From: Erythroxylum novogranatense
Lineage: Eukaryota; Streptophyta; Magnoliopsida; Malpighiales; Erythroxylaceae
Direction: 5' to 3'
DNA: 64,000 nucleotides
Assembly (NCBI GenBank): GCA_029891385.1
Contig: CM057224.1
Coordinates: 35,469,005-35,533,004 of the forward strand
The position numbers and the translations under genes are program-made. Position 1 is the first letter of the stretch; each line of letters opens with the position of its first letter. The notes under the pieces were generated by a model that saw only the letters and a list, made by a program, of their open reading frames with translations, was not told the origin of the DNA and ran no database searches. Positions 1-11,800 of this stretch are shown here, one piece after another.

Positions 1-1947
1 TATAGACAGCGTCACCAGACTTATCTGCCACACTCTCACGAACCCTATAATAAATCCTGCCAGAAACCGGCTTATGTAGTGCATGAAATTCCCTACCTGC
101 GTACATGTCCGATTCCAGTTACATATATTTCATGGAGATATCAAGTGTTTTAATCTATACTTTATCATCTGCTCATTTCATAATTGAATACTTAACATGT
201 AATTATCCAAATTTCATGAAAGGCTAATTTTTTGAAGATCCCCAAGAGAATTATTCCACCATATTCAGACTCAAAATATAAGAAGGGAAAATCTGAAAAA
301 AAAAAAAATTAGTTGGACTTACCATAGATGGCAAAGGAAAAACAAAATACAGCCATTCACCCAACCGACCTATATATAAATGCTATTAACTTTCCACGCT
401 CTTCTTCTTGGCAGTAACTCAATAAATGTCACATACCAGACAAGACATTTACTAGGTGGAGACATTTGTTGCAGAGAACTCAATAAAATAAAAGTGTCAA
501 AACTCCACGAAACACAATAATTCTCTTGGGAAGAAGAGAGAAACAGTTATTATCGGATACATGCCAGCTTACTAGTTCTGAAATCGAAAAGTCTCACTCT
601 CAACGTTTTGACTTTGAATCCAGTCATCGAAAAACCTTGGAACTTATGTATCCATTATTCGATGTATCCATTATTCGTTTCAGGTCCGTACGTCTTTGTT
701 AAATCAGTTGACTTTTGGTCATAAACCCATCAAAATGAAAGAAAATGGCCTTCATACTTCCAATCATATTATTCCAAGCTTAGCATGTAGTCATGTTTTT
801 ATATATATATATATATCCTCATACCAATCTTCCAATTTAGATCCATCTAGTGGATATATAGAGGAGTACATTCTCCTGGCTTACAAGTTCTTAAATCTTT
901 TTACTGTTCTACAATCAAATTTTTTGGAAAAGAAAAAAGGGTATTGAAACCATGATGGTGATTGAGAAATTTTTAGGTTTATGTGACAGAAAAAAAAAAA
1001 GATACCTTTTCAGAAATTGCGTCCTGGACGACAATAATGTCACTAGTAATTGCAGCTATGACCTCTCCAGTTGATGCTTCAGTGTCAAATAAACTGATGT
1101 CTTGATTTAACGTTGATCTCAAATACGCCATTCTCATCTTTGCCGCTTGACGCTCTCCGGTATGCATCCAACATGCCACCTCTAAATCAAATAAAACCAT
1201 TACTTCAATTAATATATGTAACTGAATTGTGTAAACATACATCTCCACATGGGCATTTGATATTTAGTTGAAGAAACTGATAATTGGAAGGATTGGAATT
1301 TTACCTAGCCATGATGAAAATAGTATAGCCACACTCAGATAAACAAAATCCAAAGAGTACTGCAAATAGGAAGATCAATCAAAATTTAGAAATAAAACAT
1401 TAATTTTCACATACAAAAAACAAGTGAAAATGATCTATGCAAGATGAGAATTATGTAAAAACAGCCCATCCTATACTGAAGATCAGATAGTAACCTTCAC
1501 TAACTTGGGTATATATATATACCTTACACAAGAGAGACACGGGAAAGAACCAAATTGGTGCAAGTTTTTACATCCACAGAAACCTCGTGACTACTACTAT
1601 CTCCGCAGCATAAAGATAAGCCTTTTCTCAATATGTTCAAGAAAATATTAGTGTTTCATAATTATACTTAAAACTACCTTAGCAACTCTATGAGAGGCTT
1701 GTTTGGGGAAGAGATATGCCATTCCAATAACATTTATCAACTTTCCAAAGAAAATGAAGAACACAGGGACTGAAGCTCCATGAGCACAAGCTCCAATGGA
1801 GCCCAACCCCATCAAGACGTAATCATAGAAGTCCGCAAATGTGAACAGCTTGAGAAGAGGGACTTTTTGCTGCTTCTCTCGGTCTGATTTCTCCTTCTTG
1901 TCCATGCCGATATCATCTTTCTCTTCCTTGTTCGGAGACGAACTCAT
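1..1947 (-). CDS. ABCB2: ABC transporter B family (MDR/P-glycoprotein) N-terminal part, cut by window edge
   Basis: Four coding exons read on the minus strand: 1947-1678, 1359-1305, 1181-1006 and 96-1. Each junction has GT/AG and the reading frame is kept (phases 0, 1, 0). The 199 visible residues are a basic, charged N-terminus followed by the first transmembrane domain: [14 protein letters not shown], then [20 protein letters not shown] (TM1), [19 protein letters not shown] (TM2), the [15 protein letters not shown] intracellular loop, and [15 protein letters not shown]. This is the signature of plant full-size ABCB (MDR/PGP) transporters, and by recalled similarity it is closest to Arabidopsis ABCB2 and ABCB10. 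Family members are plasma-membrane ATP-driven exporters, some linked to auxin; the substrate here is unknown. Walker motifs and the second half lie beyond the left edge. I chose ATG 1947; an in-frame ATG at 2007 would add 20 residues. It could be a pseudogene further on, but the visible exons are clean. Confidence 0.88.
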
Positions 1948-2007
1948 GTCGAGGCGGAGGGATCTGAAGGAGAGTGTGAGTGTTAGTTGGGAAAGAAACA
2001 AAGCCAA

Positions 2008-2989
2008 AGGTTAGTGTTTATGAAGAGATAGAGAGCTGTTAATGTGAATCAAATAATTACAGGTGAGAAGAGAGAAAGTTAAAGAGAGGTAGATGAAGTC
2101 ATTTAGTGCAAACTCAACAATAGGGTTGACAATTATATAACCATAAAGGATATACGATCCTATTCTAGACCTGTTGCTGACAGTTGATGACATGTAATAA
2201 TTATGAACTGAGCTCAAACATGTTCTTATAACTCATTTAATAAAGATTCAATTACTTTCAAACATGGCCGTAGTTCGAAACTCTTCCATATACGTACTTA
2301 TTAAAATTTTAGGTCAGATTTTTGCCCCCCTTTTTTTTTGTGTGTAAAAGATTTATCTAATTAATTAGTCTTGTTATGGATGATTTAAAAGTGTGTTTTT
2401 ATAATTGAGATCTTTTTAAAATATTAAAATATATATATATATATAATGGTATTATCTGGTTATTAAACTTATACAATTATTTATTAATAATTTATTTTAA
2501 ATATCAATTATATTTGTCAATTAATGGATTTATCTTGAGATTCAAAATTGGAGTTGGCTTAAACAATTTTTTAAATTAAAAAAATCATCAGTTTTTTTCT
2601 TCTCTTATCAAAATAACGCTCGAAGTTCTGAGTAAACGAGAGGATAGGGCTTTGCCACTCAAGATATCAACCATTTAATTTATTTTTTATTATCTTATTT
2701 ACTTAAATTAGGATTGTCCGAGTAAGTACATAAGACTTTCAATTTTGTGAAGGTCATCGTTGTTATGAGAAGTTGACATAACCTATACAAACGGCGGAAC
2801 TGATGGAAGCCATTAAAACTTCTCATAAATCACAGTCGACTCGCATAAATGCAAGCATATGGCATGTGGTTTGAATTTCAAAGTACCCTACTCTACTATT
2901 TATACTCATATGTTGACCATTTAATTTCATTAATTAGTGTATGTGGTGCTAATAATGGTTAGTTTGTAAAAATATTTAAAAAATAAAAG
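2008..2989. other. Intergenic region upstream of the ABCB gene
   Basis: This is presumed promoter and upstream DNA of the minus-strand ABCB gene. No coding similarity is visible. Around 2372-2412 a short stretch resembles the 3' part of the SINE-like repeat described at 5,335 and 18,315, so it may be a third, worn fragment. Confidence 0.5.
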
Positions 2990-3545
2990 TTATTATATTT
3001 TAATTAATTAATTATTAATATTATAATTAATTCATTACGATATTATAATTAATAAATAAATTATATTTTAATTAATCATATTTTAATTAATTGATTGATT
3101 ATTTTAATTAATTATAATGTAATTAATAATAATAATAATTTAATTAATTAATTATCTTGTAATTTATTATATTTTAATTAATTAATTAATTCTAATATTG
3201 TAATTAATTAATGAATTTTAATTAATTATATTGTAATTAATTCATTAATAATAATAATATTTTAAATAATAATATTTTAATTAATTATATTATATTATTT
3301 TAATTACTGAATTATATTTTAATTAATTATATTGTAATTAATTATATTTTAATAAAATTAATAATATAATTATTATTTATTATATTATATTATATTAATT
3401 AATTAATTAATTATAATATTTAAGTTAATGAATTAATTAAACATTGTAATTAATTAATAATATTATTTTAATTAATTATAATGTAATTAATTATATTTTA
3501 TTTATTTAATTGTATTTAATTAATTAATATTAAAAATATTTTAAA
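2990..3545. repeat. TTAATTAA-type low-complexity AT block
   Basis: About 550 bp consist almost entirely of A and T, built from irregular repeats of TTAATTAATTAA and TATATTGTAATTAATT words with only isolated G or C bases. The core word is self-complementary, so the block could extrude hairpins or cruciforms. It may act as a matrix-attachment-like or easily unwound segment, but that is inference. It may also vary in length between individuals. Confidence 0.85.
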
Positions 3546-4386
3546 AAATATCACTAATAAGGAATAAGTTTCATTCTTCTATTAAATAGAAGATACGAAG
3601 GATTCCTCAAAAGTGGATATCAAATTATTACCCCTATAATAATAATCAACAACTTATCACTCACTTTTCATTCCTTATCTATTAATCTTTCCCTAAACTC
3701 ATCAACCAAGCACTCCTTATTTTTCATTCAATCCAGTAAATGATGTGCTCACGTCCGAAGCCACCCGGTCCAACTTATTACAATCCAAATGTTAACAGTG
3801 AAATCATGATGATACTTCGTGTGGCTACCAAATGCTCACTTGTGCATAAAGCTACCGATCCTTATTCTTTCTAAAGTTGAAGACGACTATTGTTTGGTAA
3901 TACAAGTTTTTCAAGACAATGACTTAGGAAAATTCGTGTTGTCAGAAGAACACTCTGACAAATAAACAAATCAATCGATCCCTGTCCCCATCTCGATTAT
4001 GCGAATATGTAAAATACTTCCAAAGACAACCACTTAAAGTAGAAGTGTGATAGTCAAGGAACTCTTACATTACACCTTAATTAATGAAAGCAAAAGTGTA
4101 AAGACAGATTCAACTCTATTCCAAATTCATTGTCGGGAAAGGGTCATTTTCTAAATTAAAGTATTGTCTCTTTTATTTATTTATTTGCATGATAAAACTA
4201 ACTTATAGCGTGTTTGAGGTTGTTTCTAGGACTAATCGTAAGAGTTAAAAGAGTTCTGATTTTTCTCTGGGTTTGGTTAGTAGTATAGCCAGAAACACCT
4301 CGTCAAAACCATAACTCGAAAGCATAATTTTCACATGCTTTTTCTTTGTTATAGTGTATGAAAATTGTAACTTTACCCTAAATGGT

Positions 4387-4434
4387 TATACATATAACCA
4401 ATTTGTTCTTTATACATATAACCAATTTGTTCTT
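4387..4434. repeat. Tandem duplication, 24 bp x 2
   Basis: Two adjacent identical 24-bp copies (4387-4410 and 4411-4434), each starting TATACATATAACC. This looks like a recent slippage or duplication event in non-coding DNA. Confidence 0.9.
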
Positions 4435-4756
4435 TACATGATCCTTCCGATCGTTGTCATATATTGCTTTTAGTTAAGAATGTTGTTTATTGTTTCTAGT
4501 TTTTAGTCATTACAAGTCTACTGAACCCCCTTAAATTTGAGTCTGTTTCACAATCAATTGATTGGTTTTATTGAACCAATGGTCGGATCGGTCCGATAAA
4601 TTAATTGACCGATTTTGATCGATTCTCACTGGTTCAATTGAGAACTAGTTTTAAATGGTGAACCAGACCGGATAGCCGACCGATCATCAGTTAAACCGAT
4701 CGAATCGACCGATCCGATCCGATTTTCAAAACAGAGCCACAAGTCGATCACACAGA

Positions 4757-4820
4757 AGAAAAGGACGTTGTGAAATTGACCACATAACCAAAAAGAAAAG
4801 GACATTGTGAAATTCACCAC
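4757..4820. repeat. Direct repeat, 27 bp x 2, 37-bp period
   Basis: Copies at 4757-4783 and 4794-4820 begin AGAAAAGGAC and differ at two positions. The minus-strand ORF across here has a visibly repeated peptide only because of this duplication. Confidence 0.85.
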
Positions 4821-5334
4821 TTTTTTATAGTCATATTGATAGAGACTAGTTTGATTAACTTGTCTAATTAAGTTCGAATTGTCTCTTACGATTCCACATT
4901 ATCATTGATTATTACCTCGTTTAAGAAAGTCTTTCCTAATCATATTGAACGAATAATACTCGAGGGTTGAGGTTCTGATGAACGTGAATTAGCAAAAAGA
5001 GCAACGAATTGATGAGGGAAAACGGCAGGGAGGTGGAGAAAGTTGGGAGTAGGTCAGGACAAGCCAACTATTAACTGGAAAATGTTGCTAAATTAATAGA
5101 TGGTTATAAAGTTGCCAATACACATGCCAATAAGCCTGTTTCAATAAATGCATCTAACTGGCCAAGTCCCTCTCTCTTTGAGACGAGGCTGAGGGTTAAT
5201 GAGAAGATAGTGAAGATCGAAGAGAAAAGGAGTGCTTGCCGCGATGTATACTTTGTCAATTATTCCTGTTGCCTTTTCGATAAATATGAATTGGCTTGAA
5301 CATTAGAAGTTGAGCCTTGAAATAATTAAGTTCG

Positions 5335-5470
5335 AATTGCTTTCGTGTATACAGTTGTTTAAAACTTGAAATCAGAGCTTTGTCTCTCACAAGAGACCTA
5401 CCTGATTCGAACGGAGAATAGTCTAAAATTGAATGACTTAAATGTGTCTTTTTATAATTAAGATCCTACT
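5335..5470 (+). repeat. SINE-like dispersed repeat, copy 1 (5'-truncated)
   Basis: This segment matches 18,371-18,490 in order over more than 100 bp. Shared blocks are TTGTTTAAAACTTGA, ATCAGA.CTTTG, CCTA.CTGATTCGA, a GACTTAAAT block and TATAATTA.GATCCT. The internal GATTCGA words and the compact size suggest a tRNA-derived SINE 3' body. The 5' promoter-like part seen in copy 2 is missing or unrecognisable here. Confidence 0.6.
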
Positions 5471-6698
5471 AGCTTATGAACAAAACAAAAAAGTGTAAAT
5501 ACGGTTAAAACTAAATAATAGGTGATAGTAATTGGCAACTACATACAACCACACCCCCGCCCCGCCACCAGGCCAGTTCCCTATTTATTATTTTAGTAAA
5601 AGGGCTCCATAGCTAGACTTCATTAATGAAGGCCAGACCGTGGAGGATGGCCCTGTGATTGGTTACAAACGGTATTTAAGGCCCGAATTAGATAGTGATT
5701 TTGAAGTCTACAACTATCCCTTTTGGTGCATGTGCATCCAATACTGTTGAATTGTGAATTGCCAACTAATTTTTGGTTAGCTGGGAAAGATGTGTAGGTG
5801 GCTTTTTAAATTATGAATTCGGAGTAATTTTAAATTATGAATTCAAAGGAGTATTTCTAAAATGATCTTTTAATATTTTTAAGTAAAATTTTGTTATTAT
5901 TTATGACATCAATCTTATAATTTTGTTATTATTTATGGCACCAATCCTATACTTTAATGATTTTAAAATAATATTAGTACCATCATAAATTTTAATGGAA
6001 CTAAAATTTGGTCATTTTTATTATTTAATTATCATTTCTAACTCACATATGGTGTCACAATGACATGTTTAGATTTATTAGACGCATGACTTTAAGAAAC
6101 AAGGAAGTAATAAAACAATTTAGTTTTAAAATTTAAATTATTTATTTTTCAAACATCAACAAATAACAAAATAACTTTTGAAAACAAAATAACTAGAAAA
6201 TTTTCAAACTCATGGTCACCCAACCCTAGCCTTTCTTCTCTTAATTCACATATTGTTATAATAATTGGAATTATCCGATTCTAATAGAATAACTTTTGTA
6301 ATCTTTCCAAAGCAAACAACACTAATGAATTTTGTTGATTGATAATTATGAGAATGTTATTTGCTGAACTTCCTGTTAGTTTATGCCCTGACCAATCAAT
6401 TAATTGTAGTGTAGTAACAAAATAATTCAAATACATTTTTATCTTGTACATGTTTATATATATATATATATAAGTTCATAGGATAATTACACATTGCAAA
6501 TAAAATTTTAATGAGATTATAATTATGAGATTCATATTACATTATGTATTATTTTGTATTGTTTCTAGTCATTGTTATATTAAAATTGGACATTAATAGA
6601 ACGTAAAAAGACTAGCACACGCTTTGTTTTTCCTTATAAAAGAAATAGTCGATCTCATATACTAAAGTGTAAAAATATTTAAACAAATGTATGGGTGC
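5471..6698. other. Intergenic region, no gene recognised
   Basis: AT-rich non-coding DNA with a TATATA tract near 6,457-6,473. A 32-bp tandem duplication lies at 5887-5950 (listed separately). No coding or structural RNA signal was recognised. Confidence 0.5.
5887..5950. repeat. Tandem duplication, 32 bp x 2
   Basis: Copies at 5887-5918 and 5919-5950 both begin AATTTTGTTATTATTTATG. They differ at only a few positions. Confidence 0.88.
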
Positions 6699-7821
6699 TT
6701 GTTAGAGAACAAGTTCACTGAATTAACTTGACATGAGAAATTTATTTGAAACATTACTTATATATCTATATAAATTCTCATTGTGATGATTATATAAATG
6801 GTCCTTTAATTTGAGGTCTCCAAAGTTACTTATAGAGATTGTTATATTTTGATACTACTTATGACCTATTTAATCATAAGTCATTCAGTCGGTAGTCATT
6901 AGATAAAACATAAACAATATAGAGGTAGATTGATCAGATATGATTCATCAATGTTCGTTATTCTCAATTAGTATTGATAAGAAAATCCTTAGCTAAGGTA
7001 GAATGACGCTTTATAAATAACTTTAAAATATCATTAATTGAATTAATAGTTAATGATAGAAAACTAATATGATTGGATTTAAAAAGGTAGCTATTAATTT
7101 CATGCTCATCTAATAAGATAAATGTATAATGAAATGATTGAATTATACGTAAAAATCATGCACGAAAAAATTATTCAAAACTACTTTGACATTTTTAAAT
7201 ATTTGAGTAGTCATGATTCGTTATTAAATGTCAATCTTGATCTATGATTATAAATTTGTTAATCGAATAATTAAAGATAAATTAAAAGAAGATTTAATTT
7301 ATGTAATTCTAATTATAATTTATAATTATTACCAATATATTTGAAAACTTAATGGGTCTCACTTAAAGAATAAGTTGAAGAAAGCAAAGATATTTTGACT
7401 AAGTTGGACTAAATTATAAAGTTTGATAAACTTTATGATTAAATATGATATCTTTAATAGAAAATGATCAATATGAGATATTATATTTTATTTGGACATA
7501 ATTGGGCTAAAACTTATTATAAAAGGTTTAAGCTCTAATAAAACTAGCAGTTTTTACTTAACCCTCTTTGTAAGAGTTACAAAGTTCTCTCAATTTGTTC
7601 TGTAGATACTATTAGAGACTGAATATTTATGTAAATACGGTGATTAAGATAAATCAGTTTTGAAAACGGTTCGAGAGATACGATAAAAATATGTTCAAAT
7701 TTTGAAGTAAGATACAAATTAAAAGTTTACTTTACTATGATTTATATATTAATATTTTATAAAATTAAAGTTATTTTAGTTTTAAAAATTAAAATACAAA
7801 AAATTTTCATAATTATTTTAC
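6699..7821. mobile_element. Possible solo LTR or LTR fragment
   Basis: The segment starts TGTTAGAGAACAAG and can be closed at TTTTACA (7821), giving TG...CA ends about 1.1 kb apart. The internal text (AAGTTACTTATAGAGATTG, CATAAGTCATTCAGTCG, TCCTTAGCTAAGGTAGAATG) reads like copia-type LTR sequence common in dicot genomes, judged from memory only. The flanks GTGCT and GGTAA do not match as a target duplication, so the borders may be wrong or the copy decayed. No coding region is present. Confidence 0.35.
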
Positions 7822-7823
7822 AG

Positions 7824-7923
7824 GTAATTCCGTCCAAGTTACTCAAGACTTTTCATTTCATTTTAGCAAATAACATTAACGTAATTCCGTCCCAATTACT
7901 GAAGAATTCTCATTTCATTTTAG
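7824..7923. repeat. Imperfect tandem duplication, 57-bp period
   Basis: Copies at 7824-7866 and 7881-7923 each begin GTAATTCCGTCC and end CATTTCATTTTAG. The short ORF through here is a by-product of the repeat. Confidence 0.85.
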
Positions 7924-8847
7924 AAAATGGCATGGTAAATTAGATACGAGTAAAATTATCATTTAACATCCTTGTTTTATGAACGCAGAGTCACCTCAAT
8001 TATAAACTCGTCACCAGTACTCTGCCTCTGACGTGACAAGTGCAAGCTTCGAAACTATCTCGAGGCTTTTGCTTAGTTATGATTTATGAAGCAAATCGGT
8101 TCTCTCGTACATGCCAATGCATTTCTGTCTTTCGTCTAAAAACAAGAAAACAGGGTGGGAAAAATAAGAGCAAGCCGGGTCAAAGAACTCAATAATTGAC
8201 CTTTCACCAGCCACAAAGCAATAATAATACAACCACAGTAGTAATTTCTTTTGATAAGAACTTAAGAGTCAATTGTGAGTTCGAATTTATTATAATTGAA
8301 GGAGAGGAGCAATTCTAATTTAGCCTATTAAATTCAGACTTGAACTAATTAAATTTAACTTAAAGTAATAATTTAAGATAATTATAATAAATTAATAGTT
8401 TAAGTTAAATTTAATTAATTTGATTTGAGTTTAAGAATTTAGTTAAATAGTCATATAAACAATATTAATTAACAAGTATAATATTATTTTTAACCAAATT
8501 CTAGAAAATGAACTTTTAAAACTAAAAGCTTTTGTGAAAATTTTAAAATTCAATAGTTTTTTATAACAAATTTTAATTATTTGAGAGGTTAACAAGAGAA
8601 TTCCACTTGATGGTAACACTAGCAATTCTTGGGATTGCCTGTCTTCAAATTAAGTGCAAAATACATTACGAACCAAATTATGCATCAATAGTCGCACCAA
8701 AGCCATCTAATATATGACAACTGAAACCCAACTCTTAAAACTCATTCCTTTCCAACCAGAGAAAGCAAAGTGGATCATGGGAATTCTTAATCCTAAGACA
8801 CAAATGCAAGTGACTACCTACTTAAACGAATCAAATAAAGAGTGCAG
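7924..8847. other. Intergenic region and likely 3' UTR of the TPS gene
   Basis: No gene is recognised. The right part, up to 8847, is probably the 3' UTR of the minus-strand TPS gene. An AT-rich stretch at 8,330-8,600 carries several short direct words but no clear element. Confidence 0.45.
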
Positions 8848-11800
8848 CTACTCTTCAATGGTCACTTGCCAAGGGCGGTACGGTCTTAGAGCAGTTTGCT
8901 CTGAAGCATTGACAAGACCTTGAAGCATTCTCAAAATCTCTGATGTGTCTTCCAAGTAGTACTTGGCCTTGCTCGGCTTCTGGCCAACCGTGCATGCAAA
9001 CACTTCGGCTACCGGAGACAGAAAAGGCCCTTCCCTCGCACTCATTATAACCTCAAACATGTCCTCGTCGGACCGGTCATCTCCAATACAAAGAACAAAG
9101 TCCGCAATCATTCCCCTCTCTTGCATTGTTGTGAGGAGCCGTTCCGCCACAAGACCTTTGTTCACACCCTATCGCGCCAAGAGACAATTGGAACTTAATA
9201 AACAAAATTCATGTGATACATTCTTGAGCAAAAACTCAGTTTTATAATATGTTTCAACGAAAGCAAAGCAGTAGTTAACAAGTAGTCAGTGAGAACTAAG
9301 GCCTTATAGTTTAAGGGCTGGAACAGAAAGGCTGACGAATATTTTCGCAGCAAACCAAATAGAAATAGATTGGCGTGATCCATTTAAAATTGATTCTGAG
9401 CATATACTGTTCTTGAGTGTCAATTTTAAGATTGTAATCAAATATTGCCTCTCCATCTCAAGGAAAAACCAATAGACTCACCAGCTTAAGGCATAATGTC
9501 AAATTTCTAAGAAGTACTTGCATTAACTTCAGGCACAAACCAAATAGCACCAATCCCACCTAGTCAACCCCCCTACGTTCACTTTTCCAGTTAATCATAT
9601 ATGGTCATTAGGTATGAATGGATCAACGCCTATTCTGTGTAAGATAAAGTAACAGGTCAGACCCAATATTGTCTCATGTTTCTGTTACTGCAAATGTAAG
9701 CTTGTCAGCCAAATCTATAAGAACCAAGAGGATCCCATCTTCAAACTGATTATACATAAACATATTAGAACCTCCAGGCGTGTTTCTATGCACTTCTGCA
9801 CTAGTTCTTCAAATAACAATACAAGGGGTGAAACCTATTCCCTTTAGGATCAAGTCCAACTCCACGAGCCTTTGGTAATTGAAACGCTGGCATGCCTCAT
9901 ACAAGAAATTTTAGCAGTAGAAATTTGTTAAAAGGGAAAGATAATGAAAATTCAGATTTAATGTCATAGCATATAGCCACTCAACCAAGGCAAGATTTTA
10001 CACTAATCACAACTTGCCTCCTAGAGTAGAAGCCCAACAGACCAATATTGTAGATAATTACAATCCAAAACCATGTATTATCGATTAATTGCAAGTTAAA
10101 TTACACAGAATGTTAGCATCATTTCAATACAATAATTATCTCGTGCCATATTAGGAATTGATTCACCCAAAACTTAAATTGTTGGATGATATCTCAGTAA
10201 TCTTCATCATGCATTAACTTTATACATATATCTGAATGGATAACAACATATATGCTCATTATATCTTCACATTAAGTCAGAGAATACTCGTTTTGTTTCT
10301 TTTTTAAGGTGCGTCATGAAGAGTAAAGGCTGATTTAAATCTTGTATGAGGAGAAATTTTTTGATGTGAAAGATAATGTGCAAAATGTTCTGATTATATA
10401 TAACTTATCTACATATCCATTGTGTCATATTCTGCCCAGTGATACATAAGAAAAGGCAAGCAACTAAAAAAAGCCTGTGACAGATAGCGTAAAAACAAAC
10501 TAACATGGATTAACCATATACACAAAAATAATAATCCCATGTCAAGGCATCAACATTTTCGTATATAACGTCACCTTTACCTATCTTTGAGATAAATGAA
10601 GACAGCATGGTCAATATTCCAAATCTTAGAGAATAGTTTCATAAGCACCAAGGTAAGTTTTCCTTGACTCCAACTAATCCAAGTATAAGAAACCAGTCAT
10701 TACTAAGACCTAGTGATGATCTAAACAAATCTAGGAGAGACAAATTGTAGAACTGACCTGAGGCTTAACTTCTACAAGGTGTTGGCCACTCTTGACAGAA
10801 ACAGGTTCATTGGCAAGAACATTTTCAAGATGATCTAGAAGCTCCTTGGCCTGACAAGCGCCAAAATCTGGATCTGCATACTGGTAATTCCAAACAAGAG
10901 CACTCTCTTTGGTCTCAATGGTTGACCCATCAGTTGTTTCAGCATAGAGTTTCATTACCGGCTCAGCAATCTGTTTCCAGTCAAAATCTGGAACCGACAC
11001 ACATGTCTCCCATTCTGCTTCATGATTTGCCCTGTAAACAAAAATCAAGGTCAACTTAGAGATATCATTCTCCAATCTAATATTTTCGGTGATCATGCAT
11101 CAGTTCCTACTTTGAATGAAATTTAGCACTTGTATCAATTAATGGTAACACCAGTATGCTATGCTTTATAAATGTAATTAGTAGAATAACAACTTTGTGC
11201 CTCAACATTTCTCTCCCTCCCGTTAAATATCATTTGACTAGCACATAGCAATCTGATAACAAAACGCAATTTCAATGGGAAGATGAAAAGCCTGTGGCAG
11301 GCTAGAAAAGAAACTGCTAATACCTCACAAAATATCCATGCTCTGCTGCAATCCCAAGCTTTTCAGAAGAAGAAAACCATTCAGTTAGAGTTTCCCTGCC
11401 TTTCCCACTAACAAGGAAGACAACATTCTTGAGGTCTCTACACAAGTTGTTTAAGATTCCAACCACCTCTGTATTAGGATTCATACTAATTGAACCTGGC
11501 TGAACCATAGCACCATCATAGTCGATAAGGATTGCTCGGCTTTTGGTCCTCTTATATGCTGAAACTATATGGTCAAGTGAAAGTTTCCTAAAGTTTGGAT
11601 CTAGAGCAATTACCCGAAAACTCAAACCAAAACCAATTCCCCAGCACCTTCTCCTCATATGGTCCCTACATGATCGTTCAAGATCCTGCAAAAAGCTGCG
11701 TGCCCAATATGCAACATCATGTGTACTTACATATCTATAGTGCTTCTCATGTCGCATTTGTTTTTCTTGCTCAGAGAGTACGAGCGCAGAATCCATAGCT

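Larger units (their letters stand above)
3546..5334. other. Intergenic region, no gene recognised
   Basis: No coding region is supported here. It holds two small tandem duplications (listed separately) and a GGTTCAATTG/CCGATCCGAT-rich stretch near 4,550-4,730 of a kind often seen in plant low-complexity DNA. Near 4,207-4,305 there is an imperfect inverted pair (GAGGTTGTTTCT against AGAAACACCTC) that may be the remains of a small MITE. Confidence 0.5.

Noticed and set aside
3000..3540. CRISPR-like or satellite array in the TTAATTAA block
   Set aside because: There are no regular repeat-spacer units and the sequence is low-complexity A/T in a plant nuclear context.
4550..4730. Possible element made of GGTTCAATTG and CCGATCCGAT words
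   Set aside because: No consistent inverted ends or target duplication could be found; it looks like low-complexity sequence.
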